A DNA stretch of 64,000 nt, taken from positions 1,922,180 through 1,986,179 of the forward strand of contig JAQGDQ010000005.1 of NCBI GenBank assembly GCA_030141605.1, given 5' to 3'. The stretch comes from Tubiluchus corallicola. Taxonomy: Eukaryota > Priapulida > Priapulimorpha > Priapulimorphida > Tubiluchidae. Each line of letters starts with the position of its first letter. Position 1 is the first letter of the stretch. Shown in pieces: positions 23,766 to 37,996 of the stretch. A model generated the notes under the pieces. The model was given only the letters and a program-made list of their open reading frames with translations, made no database searches and was not told where the DNA came from. The translations under genes were made by a program, and so were the position numbers.

Positions 23766-25961
23766 GCCTAATTGTAGCCTATATGTTTTTAGTTAATGCA
23801 TGTTCTTAAAAATAAGTGTTTACAAAATTGACTTGTAGAAAGTACCAAGGACATCAGCAGCCTGTATCTAGTGTTATATAATAGCTAATGCAAAGTAAGA
23901 CTATGCATAATTGTTGTGCGTTTTATTAGTCACTCTAGTTATCATCTTTCCCAAAAATCTATGCAAATGTGGGTTTAAACATTTAGAAAGTGAGTATCCA
24001 ACTTGAAACCTTCTTTTTTATCAATTGATAATGCCACATGCTTTACACCGTATACTAAATCATAGAAGTGTCTACAGTATTAGTGAATAAAACCTATTAC
24101 TGCAATGTACGAAATAGCATAGGCCTACTATTCATACCTAATGTATTAAATGTTAACATTTTGTGCACTTTATCCTTAATTCTTTTAAGTGTGTTATAAA
24201 TTGTAAGCCTTTAAGGTCCATCATATATTTGTGTACATGTAGCTCCTCTGGTGTATTAGTAATAAGCTATAATGAACATGAAAAATATGATTGTTTTTAC
24301 AACTGGTTTATTAAAACATTTTTATGAAAGGCATTCCTCGGGAGTATATTATGAGTATTATCAACACATTGATTGATGGTATGCTGTTTTAATACAAAAC
24401 AACCAATGACAATACCAATACCAAACTTAATGACAAATGTCTTAATCTCTACTGCATAAATGACTAGTATTACTACAAAGCTCCACTTTTTTGTAGGAGA
24501 TGCTACTATGTGAAATGTTTTATCTGTATAAGATGTTTCATTCGGCTTTGCCAACATATTAACTAAGACAGCCACGCAAGCTTTATATCACCAATTTTTG
24601 TTTTGCACCACGTCTTTTTTGCTAATAGAGGTCTTTCCCCCCTCATTTTCTGCTTTCAATTTGGAAGGTAATCACTTTACACTACCTCCCAAAAACTATA
24701 ATTATACTTAAAACATGTGTCGTAAGCCCTCACAAAATTTCTACGTCAATTAAATTGAAATTCTTTCAATATAAATAAAGTGATCTATTCAAAGTTGTTT
24801 TGATCACCAGGTCTCCGTGGGGTTTCTTTACGCATATTAAGCTTAGTCACTACATGATAAGTACATGACATTTTATAGAGATCATTAACGTCTCTTACAG
24901 ATGAAGGCAATCTGACATAAATGAAACAGAGAAAAAGTTATTTGTAAGCCTAAAGAGCATTATTTCCTATCATTTATAGAAGAAACGAGCAGTTTTTATA
25001 AGTCCATTATTAATTCGGCAGGAGCTAGCATACAAAATAGGTGGTAATTACGTTTACCCAATGTTATAACAATTTGTAAGTGAATAACTGGAAATAACAA
25101 TGCGACAAGATTACTATTTCGTCTTGATGAAGTATGTAACTCTTCGTACTACCGTATAAAACACTACAAGTGCCCAGAAGCACACCAATTTTTGTTAAAC
25201 AAATCAGGCTGTTGCAAGTTTACTTTACCTTGATACGAGTTTTTCAGCATTCACAATACCTAAACTTTATTTACCGCATGGAAAAGCTTTGCGGGAATTT
25301 TATAATTATCGTGGGGGTACAGGTTATAAATACGCCCGACTTTTGTGCGCGTATTGTTCTTCAAGCCGAATGCTGCACGGTGCTGCCATCTGGCAACGAA
25401 AAACAACTTACACTTCTTGTAAGTTACCATAAAAATCTTAAGCTACAAAGCATTTCCTAAAAAAGAACTCAAAAACAAATTTAAGATACTCTGAGCAAGA
25501 CCAATAATAATTTAGACCATTAACCAAATAATAATGCGTTGTAAAATTACAAGATTGCAGAAAGTTAAATTCAACATAGGCATCTCATCGAGGTACTATT
25601 GCATTTTAAAAGCATAAATAAACCCTATATATTCATGAGGTGGGCATACTAAATCTTAGATAACAAGCTGGAAGAGGATTAACACACGGTCCGTTTTGAG
25701 AATTCTACCAATTAAACAAAGTGAGAGTGGCTCACTGCTTGCTTCCTTAATGGTTTTATTTACTTATACCAGAGTGCACCGCAAAGCCATTCCTTACTAT
25801 ACGGAGACTAATTATTCTAAAGCACTCTAGTCCCTCTAAATAATAACACACACAGTATGCTAAAAGAAACAGCTTTCAATGAGAAAAAGTTTATTTGCAC
25901 AATGGTTATGGCTCACCCATTTCACCAAAATACTAGGTGATGGAAACAAATACTACATACC

Positions 25962-26563
25962 TAAAACACTGAAGACAGGATGATTTTTCATATACTTTCA
26001 AGTCCGATAAAAAGTACACATTTAACACAATTAATACTGCAAACGCATTTCTGATAATTAACTGATAGATTAAAAACTTAGTTAATGGTGGGCGAGCTAA
26101 ACTATTGATGACATCGAAAATTAACACAATTTTCAACAGCAAACAGCATTGTTGCACGTGTTTGCAAAAGCGAAAATTGAAGTACAGTGCTACTGCAAGA
26201 TATTCAGTGTGTTGTACTAAAACTAGGTAGGTTTCAAGATAGAAATTCAAATTTAAAATTTACCGCATGAGCATAGTATACCGTATAGTAAATACTATAT
26301 ATTTACACATTTGAACTGAGAGGTACAGCACCTGATTTTTGTGCAATGCGTTTTCGAAAAGCAGGTGCTAGTGCCCGTCTAACTAGCAAATGGCAAAATG
26401 CATGTAATAGCGAAGAACTAGTGACGTGAACACAAAATTGTGTTTGCATGGTAGTAATTCTTTCCCGTAAGTAATTTTTGAAAAAATAGTATGTTTCCTT
26501 TCAGAATTTTAAAGAGCTGAATGTTTTACCTACGCTTTAAGATTGGGTCCGGTTTTGCTTAAA
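25962..26563. mobile_element. 600-bp dispersed repeat, copy A
   Basis: One of three copies of a family with terminal words related to TTAAAGCAAAACCGGATCC. It shares with the copy at 50972-51577 the left segment (ACAGGATGATTTTTCA), the middle (GTTTGCAAAAGCGAAAATTGA; GCACCTG; AGTGCCCGTCTAACTAGC) and the right end (GATTGGGTCCGGTTTTGCTTAAAG). The length matches copy C. No coding capacity; a non-autonomous DNA transposon is likely. Confidence 0.65.
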
Positions 26564-27292
26564 GACTACTATAAGTGGGTATTGTAGAAAGAGCTATAAG
26601 TTTTAGCCATATCACTATAGCCTACAGAATAAGCTTGTTATATAAATAACAACTGCATAAAATTTTAAACTGTAATTCTTTGGAACTTAATATTAAAAGA
26701 CTGGATAAGCCTAAAAGCAGGCGGAGATCTGCTAACACATATATAGCTATATCAAGTTGCTCGATTAAAAGAAAGATGATTTTATAAAAAAAACTTTACA
26801 CTTTTGGATTCTAATGCAGAATAATGATGATGCCTAACTAACTTACAATCCAATGAAGTCTCACTGTTGCACAGTAATGATTAAATAAATTTTCCAGTTT
26901 TAAGGAACTTTTTCCAACTTTTACATCAGAAGAAAATAAACAAGCAATACTTTTCTACATTATGCTACATATGTCCATATATCTGAAAGTTATATGTAAA
27001 AAATAATTTATCAAACAATTTCTTAAGGTAAAAAACTCCTCCAAAACATCCCACTCAAACTATATTAACAATTTTTGGCACACTGGACTCAGAACTGAGT
27101 TTGTTATACTTTACGTTCTCGAATCTGTTAAAATGTCACTGAGATATTTTTACACATAAAAAACAGTGACAGTCAAGACAGGTGAAGCAGTAAAAGACTA
27201 GCTGAATGCAGGGATGCAAGTCACAGCAAGTGTCAAATTACAAAAATAAAAAGACACAATAATAACTCAGACAGTGTGGGTAAACGTTTGTT

Positions 27293-30200
27293 TTATGTGA
27301 TGTTACCAAAAGTTTTTAACTTCTTTTCATAATCTTGCAATTGTTGCACAAATCCATCATTTGGTCTGATTCTAGGACGTCTTGACTTAACATGATCAAA
27401 AGCTTCCTGGAAGGACTTGCAGTGTCCATGTTTCATAAGATATGCAATCACAATGGCTGCAGAGCGAGAGATTCCTGCATTACAATGAACTAAAACACAA
27501 CCGCCATGTGCTGTGGCTTCATCCATGAAAGAGAAACAGTCCTAGAAACGTTTAATGAAGTATCAGTAGTAACTTAAACAAAAAGAAGTTGGTAGTTTAT
27601 TAAAAACTTCTTCTACCATATGAAATCTTTTAATAATACAATGTAAAAACAACTCCAAATAAATTCATAACAAAATATTCAGTATTAATTAATGAAAAAT
27701 CTAAGGTAGAGACTTTTATTAATTAACACTCAATTCAGTTCATTAATGAATCATGATTTTTTTCAGGGTTGTTTTACATGGTACTTGATGTCATTACATA
27801 CAATATAATATAATTTTAGTTCCAAATCCATTTTCCATATGTTACAAAATTTTATTTATGGAGCTGCTACTTAAATGGCCAAGATAGTCAGTGATATAAG
27901 TCACGGGTTCAAATAACAATAAGATTTCGCTTAAAACGCAGAAAGAAGATGTGTAAGGGTCAAAAGCCCATCAACTAAATGGAGCTTTTTACTGCTGAAT
28001 TATATACACATATACAAAATTATATTAAGTAATTGTATGTTGTCTAAAAAATATTCATCTGTGCATTTACTGATTATAATGTTGATGTATTTCTTGGTCC
28101 TGCAATACATGCTGAAACTAAACAAAAAAAAATTATAACATTTGTAAGTCCCAACAATTGTAACCTATCAAGAGTTGTGTATGTAAAGAAGAGGAATGTA
28201 ACAGGCTCATCTAGGAGTAAAAACATCATCAGGAAAATGGCCAAAGCAGATGTCAACAAATGATAGTAACTGATAAGATTGAGGCAATATGATTCATGAG
28301 AATGTGCCACAGCAAGAGTGCTACTATCCGTACACATTAAAAACTGGCCGTTACCTCAAAGTACTGTGTAATATCTTCCGTTGGACGGTCTAACATTTTC
28401 ACATCTTTGTAGAAAAACTCTTCAGGAAAAATATTCTCAACAAGAAATCCTAGATTAAGTATGTGAGTAACATTGTGCTGCTTCAATAATTCTTTAGTAT
28501 GTGCCACATCTTGAGAACCTGTAATAAAACTATTAGTTACTGCTATATAGAATAAGAAAATACAGTTACAGTATAAATGCAATTTCACTGATAAGTGGCA
28601 ACTGAAAAAAATATTGAAGAAAATTCACAAAATTCATGCATAGTTTTGATGTATGCATGTTGCACTTAAAAAACTTTCTGGAGATGGCAAATAAAATAAA
28701 ACAAACTCCCTCATTATTAACTGAACAAATCTTTTTAAATTATTGAAAACCTCCGTTTTAATTACAATTAAATCATGAATAGATGAGGAATCATGAATTC
28801 ATCAATTAAAATCTATAATTCATCGATTATTGTCGAGTTAAGCCGTACAGGCAATTTAGAGAATGCTGTTCAAGTAACGAAGTAGCAGCTCACATTCTGG
28901 ACCCTACTGCAACATAATGTTCTACATTGTTAATGAATAGCAAAAAGTTTTGAAATTCAAAATTGCTAAATTACCTGTGATTACTTTATAAAAAAAGACA
29001 ATCTAGAAATTCATTAATACTTTGTTAAAAAAGGCCAACCTAACAACAGTGAAACCTCGTGAACCAAAAAACACAGAACTGGAACTTTTAGCACAATGAG
29101 AACACTTACTGATTGGATGCAGCCCAATTTGTACTCACCAGATGTAATGGTGTCAAAATGCACAAACTACATTTACAAAAAGATTTTAAGATTTGGATGA
29201 AAATCCCAAAAGGCTCCAGAAGAAGACATTTCAGAATGGTAAGCCACACTGTCTGGTAAGGCAAATTTGAGCAAGGTATTGATTTAAAAGTAAAAGAAGG
29301 AAGACAGCAACTGAGCATTTGTCACAGAAGAATTTGAGTACATTGCTCTTGTTGTTGAGAAGCAGATGAAAACTAAACTCAGATGTTCACTTTTCATTGG
29401 AAAACAATCTCATCCAAGATCCTGAAGCAATTCCCAAAGTGTCTGCTGCTTTTACAATTCGGTTATTCATTTATTATCTTTTCTTGCATGCTGCACATGT
29501 ACATGATAATGTTGTTAGTGATGAAAGCAACCATGCAAGATTGACTCACGAGGTTACACTGTACATTCTGCAACAAAACCCAACGAAAATACAGATCAGA
29601 TAGGTCTACACATAATTTTGATCATGAGACAAAAATATTTTTTAAACAATAACATTGAAGTAATCAAGTAAAAACTGTGTAAATACTAACAACTATAAAA
29701 ACAAAAAATTCTTATTATTGAAGACATTTGATATTTATAAGATAATCAATGATATCATATGATAAAAACTCCTCCCATTTTCAAGAAAAACCTAGTAAAA
29801 ACTGAAGGAGTGATATCAGGGCATTTTTATTTCTTAGCGCCATGCTGCATCTCACCACTAAATGATTTAGCAATCTGAAACTTGTTAGTAGAGTAATTGG
29901 CACATTAATAAAACCTAGTAAGTCCATTTCTTGCAGAAATTTTCAGACAAACCTAGAAGAATCCAATTCATTCAGTCACCAAGCACAGTGCAGTCATCCA
30001 ATTTTCGAGCATACAGGTGAATAGTTACATTGGTTATTCAACCCATTATAGGCGATGTAGTGATATGTGTGACCTTATAACGGTAGTAGTTAGCCCTGGT
30101 CCTTAAAAACAACTTTAAATGTGTATTTCCCTTCTTGTACAGAATGATAAAGCATCTTTTATGATGCTTTTATTCCACATTTTAAGGTAACTTTTCTTGC

Positions 30201-33200
30201 TTCTTGGCAAATGAAAACATTTTTCTTTTTTTATCATAAACTAGCTGAGGTGGACTTATTAGGGATTTTCAGAAAATGGGAAACTCCTCTTACTTTTCTG
30301 ACTGGACAGCGAAATACTTTGACCTCTAAAACTAAGTATGTAAATGGCCGCACAGGTTACTGCACAACTTCGTTAGGCAATTACAAAGAAAATTTCCCTC
30401 GAATGACAGACAAGGAGTTGAATACAACAACATGTCCATCCTTTGAGCAAGAACCTTAACTTTATGCGCTAGGAGTGATCACTCAGCCATTCATCTGCCC
30501 TTTAGTAGGAAATCAGTCTGTGCAAAGCCTGTTGGAAGTTATGCAGTTCACACATAACCTGTGACTCTTAAACTTGTAGATACGAAAGAAACAAGGTCTC
30601 ACTACAAGAAATAAACACTATCATAAGCACGTTCTACTAAATGTACCAGAAATGAGGCTCACTCATGATTCTTTAAACATCATGGTGACAAAGACCTCTT
30701 ACAATGTTCAATTAAATGTTTGAGCATGTTTAAATTTGACCTAGTAAGGCAGTAACTGAGATGGAACCAGGACAAATAATGCTGAATCCTGATTCAAACC
30801 CAAATAATTTGATGGGCATCACTAACATAGGCATTACATTTCTTGTAAAAAAATGATGAATAATGATTTTACCTACAACAACTCCTGGCAACACTTCGCC
30901 AACTTGCAAGTCCTGGCTAACATCACCGACAAAACCCCACTCACCATCACTAATCTTTCTGAAACAAAACATGCTAATGAATGTGAGTAGTAAATTCATG
31001 TTGTAGAGTCACATATCAAAATATAAAACACAATAATACTCTCAGTATAGTGCCATGTGTCAATAGTACTTCCCATGTTCATACGCTATATCAGAATCTA
31101 CAGCACGTTCCAAATTCTCTAATTTAATTAAGAATCTTAACAAAAGTAAAATCAAGGAATGATAAATTAAGTGTGATCAAGCTTAAGAAATTGTCAAAAT
31201 AAAATCGACACGTGTTTAACAGATCCCACAGGACCCACATTCCAGATCTCCAACACAAACAACTGTGCATTATTTTATAACTATCTTAAGTCCAACAAAA
31301 CGAATCATATTGTTACAAAAAGAAAAATTCACTACCTATACTAACAAAGCTAAGTATAGTATGTAGAGCAAATTGCCTTAAAAGAAATTAATCCTAGGGG
31401 ACATATAAGTAAACCCAGGAAAATAAGCATTGTAGTAAAATAAATAAATAGGTATTGTAGTAAAGCAGTAAGTAAATAAAGTAAGTATTGTAATAATTTA
31501 ATATTAAACAATATGTGGAAAGTGAATTAATAATGCACCATAATGCATTACACTTGCTGCTGTAAATGACACACAACAGTTATAAAAGGGATAGTTTACT
31601 GTACTAAATTTCTATAATAATAGATAGATCTGCACCAAGTCAGACACCGTAGAATCTATATCGTAAATTAAAGCATTTTCTTTGTTTTGTTCATTAAAAT
31701 ATAAATGTTAGAACACTTAACATATTCTAGGAGCATGTTTCACATGTTTGAGAAAGCGAAAATTAAAGTACTGTGCCACTGTATGAGATTTAGTGATACG
31801 CTAAAACTCGCAAAATTTCAAGGTAAAAATTCTGAGCTCTTGAATGAGTGCACTACATCATAAACAAACACCTCTGAACTGACAGGTACAGCACATATTT
31901 TTGTGTAATGCTTTTCTTAGATGCAGGCGCTAGTGCCCATCTAACAAACGAATGGCGACATGTATTTAACAGCAAAGAACCAGCACATGAAGGCGAAATT
32001 GCATTTGAGTGGTAATAATTCTCTCACGTAAGTCATTCTTGAAAAATATTAGGTTATTTTTGAATATTTTATAGAGTAGATTGACTTAACTTGCAGTTTG
32101 AGATTGGATCTGGCTTTGCTTTAAATTTATATATAACTTTATGCAAGGATTAGAATTTGCGTAAGTACAATTTTGTATGGGGTGCGCAGTTTAAATCAGA
32201 ATAAAATAAAATAAATTAAATGGCTATGACTGGTGTTTTCGTGGAAGACGAAAACACCGATCATAAAAATTTGATGAGCTGCCAAAAGAGTGAGGGTGAA
32301 TGTTAATATTTTATAATCTGTGGAGCAATTATGTCAAAAATTTTGTCGAAGTTAGCACTCATGGCTATTATAGCTGGTCCTAAATAATAACAACATAAAA
32401 TCTTCATACAGACAAAATAGATAAGAACTTCATACGAAGTTTTTCTGAATCCAACAGGAAAGTTCATAAGAAGTTCTTAAATATTTGTATACGAAAATTC
32501 TTATGAACGTTTCAATGAAGCCTGGCCATGGATAAACTTTCTTTTATTAATAGATCCCAGTTATTGGTAGCTTAGCTTTGGCCACAACGCTGAAATTGTT
32601 AGAATCAGCCTTTGTGGCGAGAGAAACAAGTATGATCGTGACTGAGGAGGACCCTTAGCTTCTTGCCAATTCTAGATGAAATACCCAGTCGTCCACGCAT
32701 TCCTACTTTAAAGTGTCTGGACATCTTGTTATTTTACGTAGCACTGCAGCTGCTACACTGAAATCTGTAAACAGGACCAAGCTATAAGAATGTGGGTATT
32801 TTGTTTTCAACCGACGGTATTGCTAGATTTTAAAATAATGCATAAATGAGTTTGGGGGTAAAGTTGCTTAATCATATGACTGACATTGCTCTTTGCTTGC
32901 AATAAAATTATTTTTTGAAAACACAGACTGTACAGTGTTTTTTTCTGGAAAAAACTTCATTAAAATATTTTTCGAGGGCTAAGTCAATGAACCACATTGG
33001 AAAACTGTTAGAAATTAGAAAGCTTTTTATAGTATTAGCTTTTTTATGAAATTTCAGATACAGATCATATGTTAATGAAATGCAAAAAGCTCTAAATAAT
33101 AAAGCTCAAATCAGATTGCATTTGAACAGTTTGCAAATGAGAGATTCAAAATCAGCATACAGAGCGGTAAGCATATTCTTTCTAAAGACACTTGTAGAGA

Positions 33201-34186
33201 TACTATCCTGATCATAACAAAGCACTATGTCTAAAAAAAGATAAAGAACCATTATTTTCAATATCACACGTAAATTTGATGCAAGGGTGATAAAAGTTTG
33301 AATATTTTGAATATCTAAAAACAGGTGTAAATGTAGAGTTAAAATAGAGCTACAGTGGCAAAACATTAAACTTTAAAGTATGAATGTGTGAACATTTGGG
33401 TATTTAGTCTGGAACTGGCAAGAAACTAAGGGCTCTTTATCAGTCTAGCATTCATGACCATATTTGTATCTCTGGCCACAAGGCGCATTTTAATAATTTC
33501 AGCATTGTGACCAAAGCTATAAGTAACTGGGACCTAGTAATAAAAAACTGCTTATCAATGTACCCACCGTAACAAACCTTCTCTTAATGGGCAAAGTGGT
33601 TCAGTTCCCTGAACTTTGTTTTCAAACAACTAGTTTTACTGTATATCTTTCTCTATACAGGTCTGTTTTACTACATCTGTCACGGCTTTCATGTAGATTT
33701 ATATGTACTGTAAGCTTTGCCTATAAAACTGGTTGCTGTTTGCATATTCTATCACACCGAAGGTGACTGCTGCTTGACTCTGCAGTCGAAATGTTTGGCA
33801 TGATTAATATTTTAAGTTTTTTTTAATAAAACTTGTTTCTTTCAATAATACTGTTGAGTACCCGTATAAATTAACTTTTTTTTAAAATGTATGATTTCAT
33901 TATCATCACCATTATTATCAAATGTGCAGCCAAGTTTTTTGGGCAGCACATGTTTACCTAATTATTTAATATGCAATTGTAATAAATGTAAATTTACACT
34001 AAAAAATAAACTAGTCTAAACAGCTTAATAAAAATAAACTTATTGAAGCTCTGTCAACCTGGTGCTTATTCGTCCTTCATTGTCTATTGTTTCCAATAAT
34101 TTCCTTCCATCTTCTGTTACCACAATGGTGTCAACATGGCGAAGGGTTTTTCGTGAAAATCTGCATAATTCACCACATAGCGACAT
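27293..34186 (-). CDS. DUSP19: Dual-specificity phosphatase, DUSP19-like
   Basis: Four coding exons join in phase on the minus strand: 34186-34059 (ATG), 30958-30873, 28518-28355 and 27541-27293 (stop), for about 208 residues; human DUSP19 is similar in length. The N-terminal exon (FSRKTLRHVDTIVVT, GRKLLET) and the next (SQDLQVGEVLPGVVVGSQD) follow the DUSP19 layout. The catalytic loop is HCNAGISRS with Cys146 and Arg152. The general acid is probably Asp115 in MLDRP. The AYLM and RPRIRPNDGF segments are typical of the DSP fold. The first donor (CCAG|GTTGAC) is non-ideal but is the one that gives the correct phase. An acceptor at 34205 suggests an intron in the 5' UTR. In mammals DUSP19 acts on the MKK7-JNK pathway in the cytoplasm; that role is assumed from the family. 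All catalytic residues are intact. Confidence 0.88.
31725..32124. mobile_element. 600-bp dispersed repeat, copy B (left-truncated)
   Basis: This lies in the first coding intron of the DUSP19-like gene. It matches copies A and C from the GAGAAAGCGAAAATTAAAGTA region to the right end (GATTGGATCTGGCTTTGCTTTAAA). The left 150-200 bp of the element is not recognisable. Confidence 0.65.
32543..33546. repeat. Long intronic inverted repeat (arms about 175 bp, spacer about 655 bp)
   Basis: The left arm, about 32543-32713 (ATTAATAGATCCCAGTTATT, CACAACGCTGAAATTGTTA, CTTCTTGCCAATTCTAGAT), is the reverse complement with mismatches of about 33371-33546 (AGTCTGGAACTGGCAAGAAA, TTTCAGCATTGTGACC, AACTGGGACCTAGTAAT). 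It sits in intron 1 of the DUSP19-like gene. It may be a non-autonomous transposon with long terminal inverted repeats, or two copies of one repeat in opposite orientation. Confidence 0.65.
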
Positions 34187-35033
34187 GAGCAAACTAGCTA
34201 ACACCTACAAATAAAAAAACAGCTTGAAACACTGCAAATATATTAACTGCTCTTAATCGATTAGTACAACTAAACTGTAAGACTAATTATTACTAAATTT
34301 AAACGCTGCAAAGTATACTGTCAACATGAGCTGATTAAATATTCAAATTTAATCCAAGAGCAGAATAAAAATAGCTTGATCGCTTGAAGTCACAAGCTGA
34401 TATTAAAAGCAATTAGCAAGAAATTTTCCTTTGCTCAACATCAATCTTTAATCCATGTCATGATACGGCTTTTTCTGACAGTTTTCTCGAACTTAATTTG
34501 TGTGCTTAGTGAAATCGTCCATAAGTCAGCAATTCATCGCTCTATGTTATATATGTCATAAACTTGAGAAAAACACCGTTGGATAATCGTATGTGTTATA
34601 TTTTGTATTTGTTCTTGTACTTTGATTTTTTTGTAATTGTAATTTTTTGCCATGATACACTGTTGTATTTATGCAATAAAATGAAATTGAATTGTTCACC
34701 ATTGTTTTTGTCACATTTCTACAAAAGAGAAAGCGCTTAGCTGTCACATTTCTACAAAACACTTAGCAACTGTGCGAACGGGTGGTTGCTATGGACTATG
34801 CAAGAGCACATTAAAGTTGGGATTAAATCCAGTAGATGGTTTTCCTGACAAAAATCCGGGCTTGACAATAGAAAAAACCCGAAACAAAATGACTGCTTCC
34901 ACGAGCTTCTATCGGAATTTGATAATACGAGTTCGTGACAATAGAATCACTAGTTTGTAGCCGGAAAAGTTGATAGGGGCTTTTAAAATTCAATTTTTAG
35001 TATTTTTTAAACATTTTCTTGACAATTTGATGC

Positions 35034-37397
35034 TATATATATATATAAAAATTCTTTATTTGTCATTAAAATGGCTCACTCATTATAATAAAATTGAGTA
35101 ATCCTCAGCGTAATGTTAAAATAACAACACTGTTCAAGACAAATGCGTCCAGTGCAGACTAAAAAAAAACTAAAGTGTAAAACTAAGGCCTAATTATATA
35201 CAATAAATGAACATATTTACAAACACAATATTAAAATATTTTTACAAAACAATATTACAAAAAAACATTAAATTTTACAAGATATATTTTACACTATATA
35301 TACATTTAACATGACACAATTAACAGAAACATGTTTTACATTACATAAATTTTTTTTTAATTTTACATTTTTAATCGTTTTATGGAGTTAGGGGCGGGGG
35401 TAGATGAAAATTGAGTCTGTGTAATTAGTATCAGATGCACAATGTGGAAGTTGAAACCTGTTATATTGATATTCTTTTAATTTCTTTTTAAAGTGGTGGA
35501 GAGATTCTATTAGTTTTATTTCACTGGGTAGTAAGTTCCATAAATGTATGGCCTGTTTTGATATAGAGTTATTTCCAAATTTATTGTTTACTGTAATTTG
35601 CTTTAAATTGTGTGTTCTATTGTTTAAAGTGGTATCAGGAATACATGCTAAGGGATTGTTTATAAATGGAATGCTCAGTTTGTTGATATATTTATAAAGA
35701 AATATCAGTGTTTTGTAATCTCGATAGGCTTCTAATATTGGTTTATTTGTGGACGTTCTTAAGCTTGTTGCAGATGCAGCATGTTGTTTAGCAGTTTTAT
35801 TAGAATAGCAATGAATTAATCTAAGTGCGTAGTTTTGCATTGTATTTAGTTTTCTAAAGTTTTTATTCTTAACGTTTTGAAGTAAAGTGCAACCATACAG
35901 ATAATGTGGTAATATTAGACTTTTGTAGATGAGAATTTTTGTTTTCTTGGTCAGATGGCCTCTGGTTTGGCATAAGAATGCCGTGCTTAATGCCATCTTG
36001 TTGTGTATTTGTTGAAACTGTTCATCCCAAGTGAGTTTATTATCGACAGCAATGCCTAAAAATTTTACATTTTTTGCTTGTTCTATGGAACAGTCACCTA
36101 CTATTAGTGTTGCATTAGAAGAAGTAATATCATTTGATTTGGGTGATATTACCATAAATTCTGCCTTATCATCATTCATTTTTAAACCAAAATAGTTAAA
36201 TGCTGCATTTATATTTGTTATGTCTTTTTTTAGATTATTTTTTGATGTTAGAATGTCTGTTTGTGCTGTATAGATAGTTGTATCATCGGCATATTGTGTT
36301 AAGTCTGAATTATGTAAAACTAAATGAATTTTATTAACATATAAACAAAAGAGTAGAGGACCTAATATCGTACTTTGCGGGATGCCTCTCTGTGGTGTGT
36401 CCCATGTTCATAAAGTGTGTTTGTTCAGCTTGACTCTTTGTTTTCTATTGTGGAGGTAATTATTAATTAGTTTGAGAGAAGTATAATCGAATCCTAGTTG
36501 GCGTAAGTTGTCTAGTAGTAAATTGTGATCGAGGCTGTCAAAAGCTTTACTTAGATCTAAAAATGCTGCTGTTATATATTTATTTTTATTTAAGTTATAA
36601 CGCCACTTTTCGGTGGCATCAATTATTGCGTCTATTGTAGAATGTAGTTTTCTAAAACCGAATTGATGATTTGACAGTAACTTATTATTTTCAATGTAAT
36701 GATTTATTTGGTTGTAGATAACTCTTTCAAATATTTTGGCTAGTACATGCACTACTGAAATGGGTCTGTAGTTTTTAGCGTCATCTTTAGCATCTTTCTT
36801 GTGTATTGGAGTTATGTTTGCTTGTTTACACACTGCTGGAAATTCTGAGCGCATTAAGACTTGGTTTGTGATATATGTTAGATGAGGAGTAATGATGCTG
36901 GCACAGTCTTTTAAGATTTTTATTGGCATGTCTGAGGGTCCACTTCCTTTATTTATATTTAAACTGTTTAATATTCTAAAGATGTCGTATTCGGTGACGC
37001 TGGTAAATGAGAAAGTGGAATGTGTTACTGATTGGTTTTTGTACATCTGTGTATATTTGCATTATGTTGGCGTGGCAAGTTGTCAAATTTTCCGAGATTG
37101 ATAAATGTGGAATTTAATTTGTTAGCAATGTCAACTGGATCAGATATCATACTGTCATTTTCTCGTAAGCTATTTATTTGTAATTGATCGTTTCTGTATC
37201 TGTTAAGTACGTCATTAATTAATCGCCATTTTTGCTTAGGTGTAGTTGCATCATTGCATTTATTAATATAATATTTATTTTTGAGTTTCCTGTTGCTAGA
37301 ATATGAAAGTCCAATATATTTAGCATTTGTATTTATAAAAAAACAAAAACTTGATATTTGAGATTTTTTTTGGTGTATTCTATTTTGAAGCATCACA
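35034..37397 (-). mobile_element. 5'-truncated CR1/Jockey-type LINE with nearly intact reverse transcriptase
   Basis: On the minus strand, 37046-35388 is one frame interrupted by a single TGA at 36410-36408. It carries reverse-transcriptase hallmarks in order: NYRPIS, FGFRK, FLDLSKAFDSLDH, GIPQSTILGPLLF, QYADD (catalytic aspartates) and a C-terminal HLWNLLPSEIK typical of CR1/L2/Jockey lineages. An N-terminal piece (37396-37025) is in another frame, so at least one frameshift is present. The endonuclease domain is absent (5' truncation). The 3' UTR runs to AATAAAG and a (TA)n tail near 35034-35047. It is inactive as it stands; the low damage suggests a fairly recent insertion. Confidence 0.85.
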
Positions 37398-37996
37398 ACG
37401 TAGTTTTAACTATGCCAACTTATAGACGGTTTTGGTTTGCAAGCACACATTTGTCATACTATAATGACACCAGTGCATTTTCTTTCATAAAGAAAATGGA
37501 TAGTAATTATCAACTATTTAATTAACTGTTTCGTGCATGTAAATGGCTAAAAGCAGAGATACACATTTGTATCGGGACATATACAGCCTTTTACAGGGAC
37601 ACGCTTTGATTTGCAACAGAGTTCAATATGCAATGTGTATTTTCTGCATTTGACATGTGTACCTACTGTATTTAAAATGTTATTCTGCAAATGTTACGTT
37701 CTATTATTAATGTTCTATTATAGTGTTCTAGAGATAAATAAATTGAAATTGAACTTAATCCGCAATTATAATCGAGATTCGAAACGAAACAATAATTCCA
37801 AAATAACACAAACTATTATAACAGCTATGACACGCAGCTGACATAATTACATTAGGGAAACATATTAGCTGTCCCTATTCACTTGGATTCGGAATTTGGT
37901 CGACACAAACCGTCGTAAAACAGCAGAAAGCGCGGAAACTTCCCGTCCTAACGCCAAAGTTAACGCTCTCAGTTGTTGACAATTTGATTGTCTGAC

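Larger units (their letters stand above)
21916..27292. other. Intergenic interval between AT-hook gene and DUSP19-like gene
   Basis: Apart from the foldback-like element and one copy of the 600-bp repeat family, no gene is supported. The part just upstream of 27293 should be the 3' UTR of the minus-strand phosphatase. An AATAAA at 22741-22746 is a possible polyadenylation signal for the AT-hook gene, but it lies inside the foldback element, so the real site is uncertain. Confidence 0.5.

Noticed and set aside
25933-26250. 105-codon minus-strand frame
   Set aside because: Lies within dispersed repeat copy A and is not preserved in copy C.
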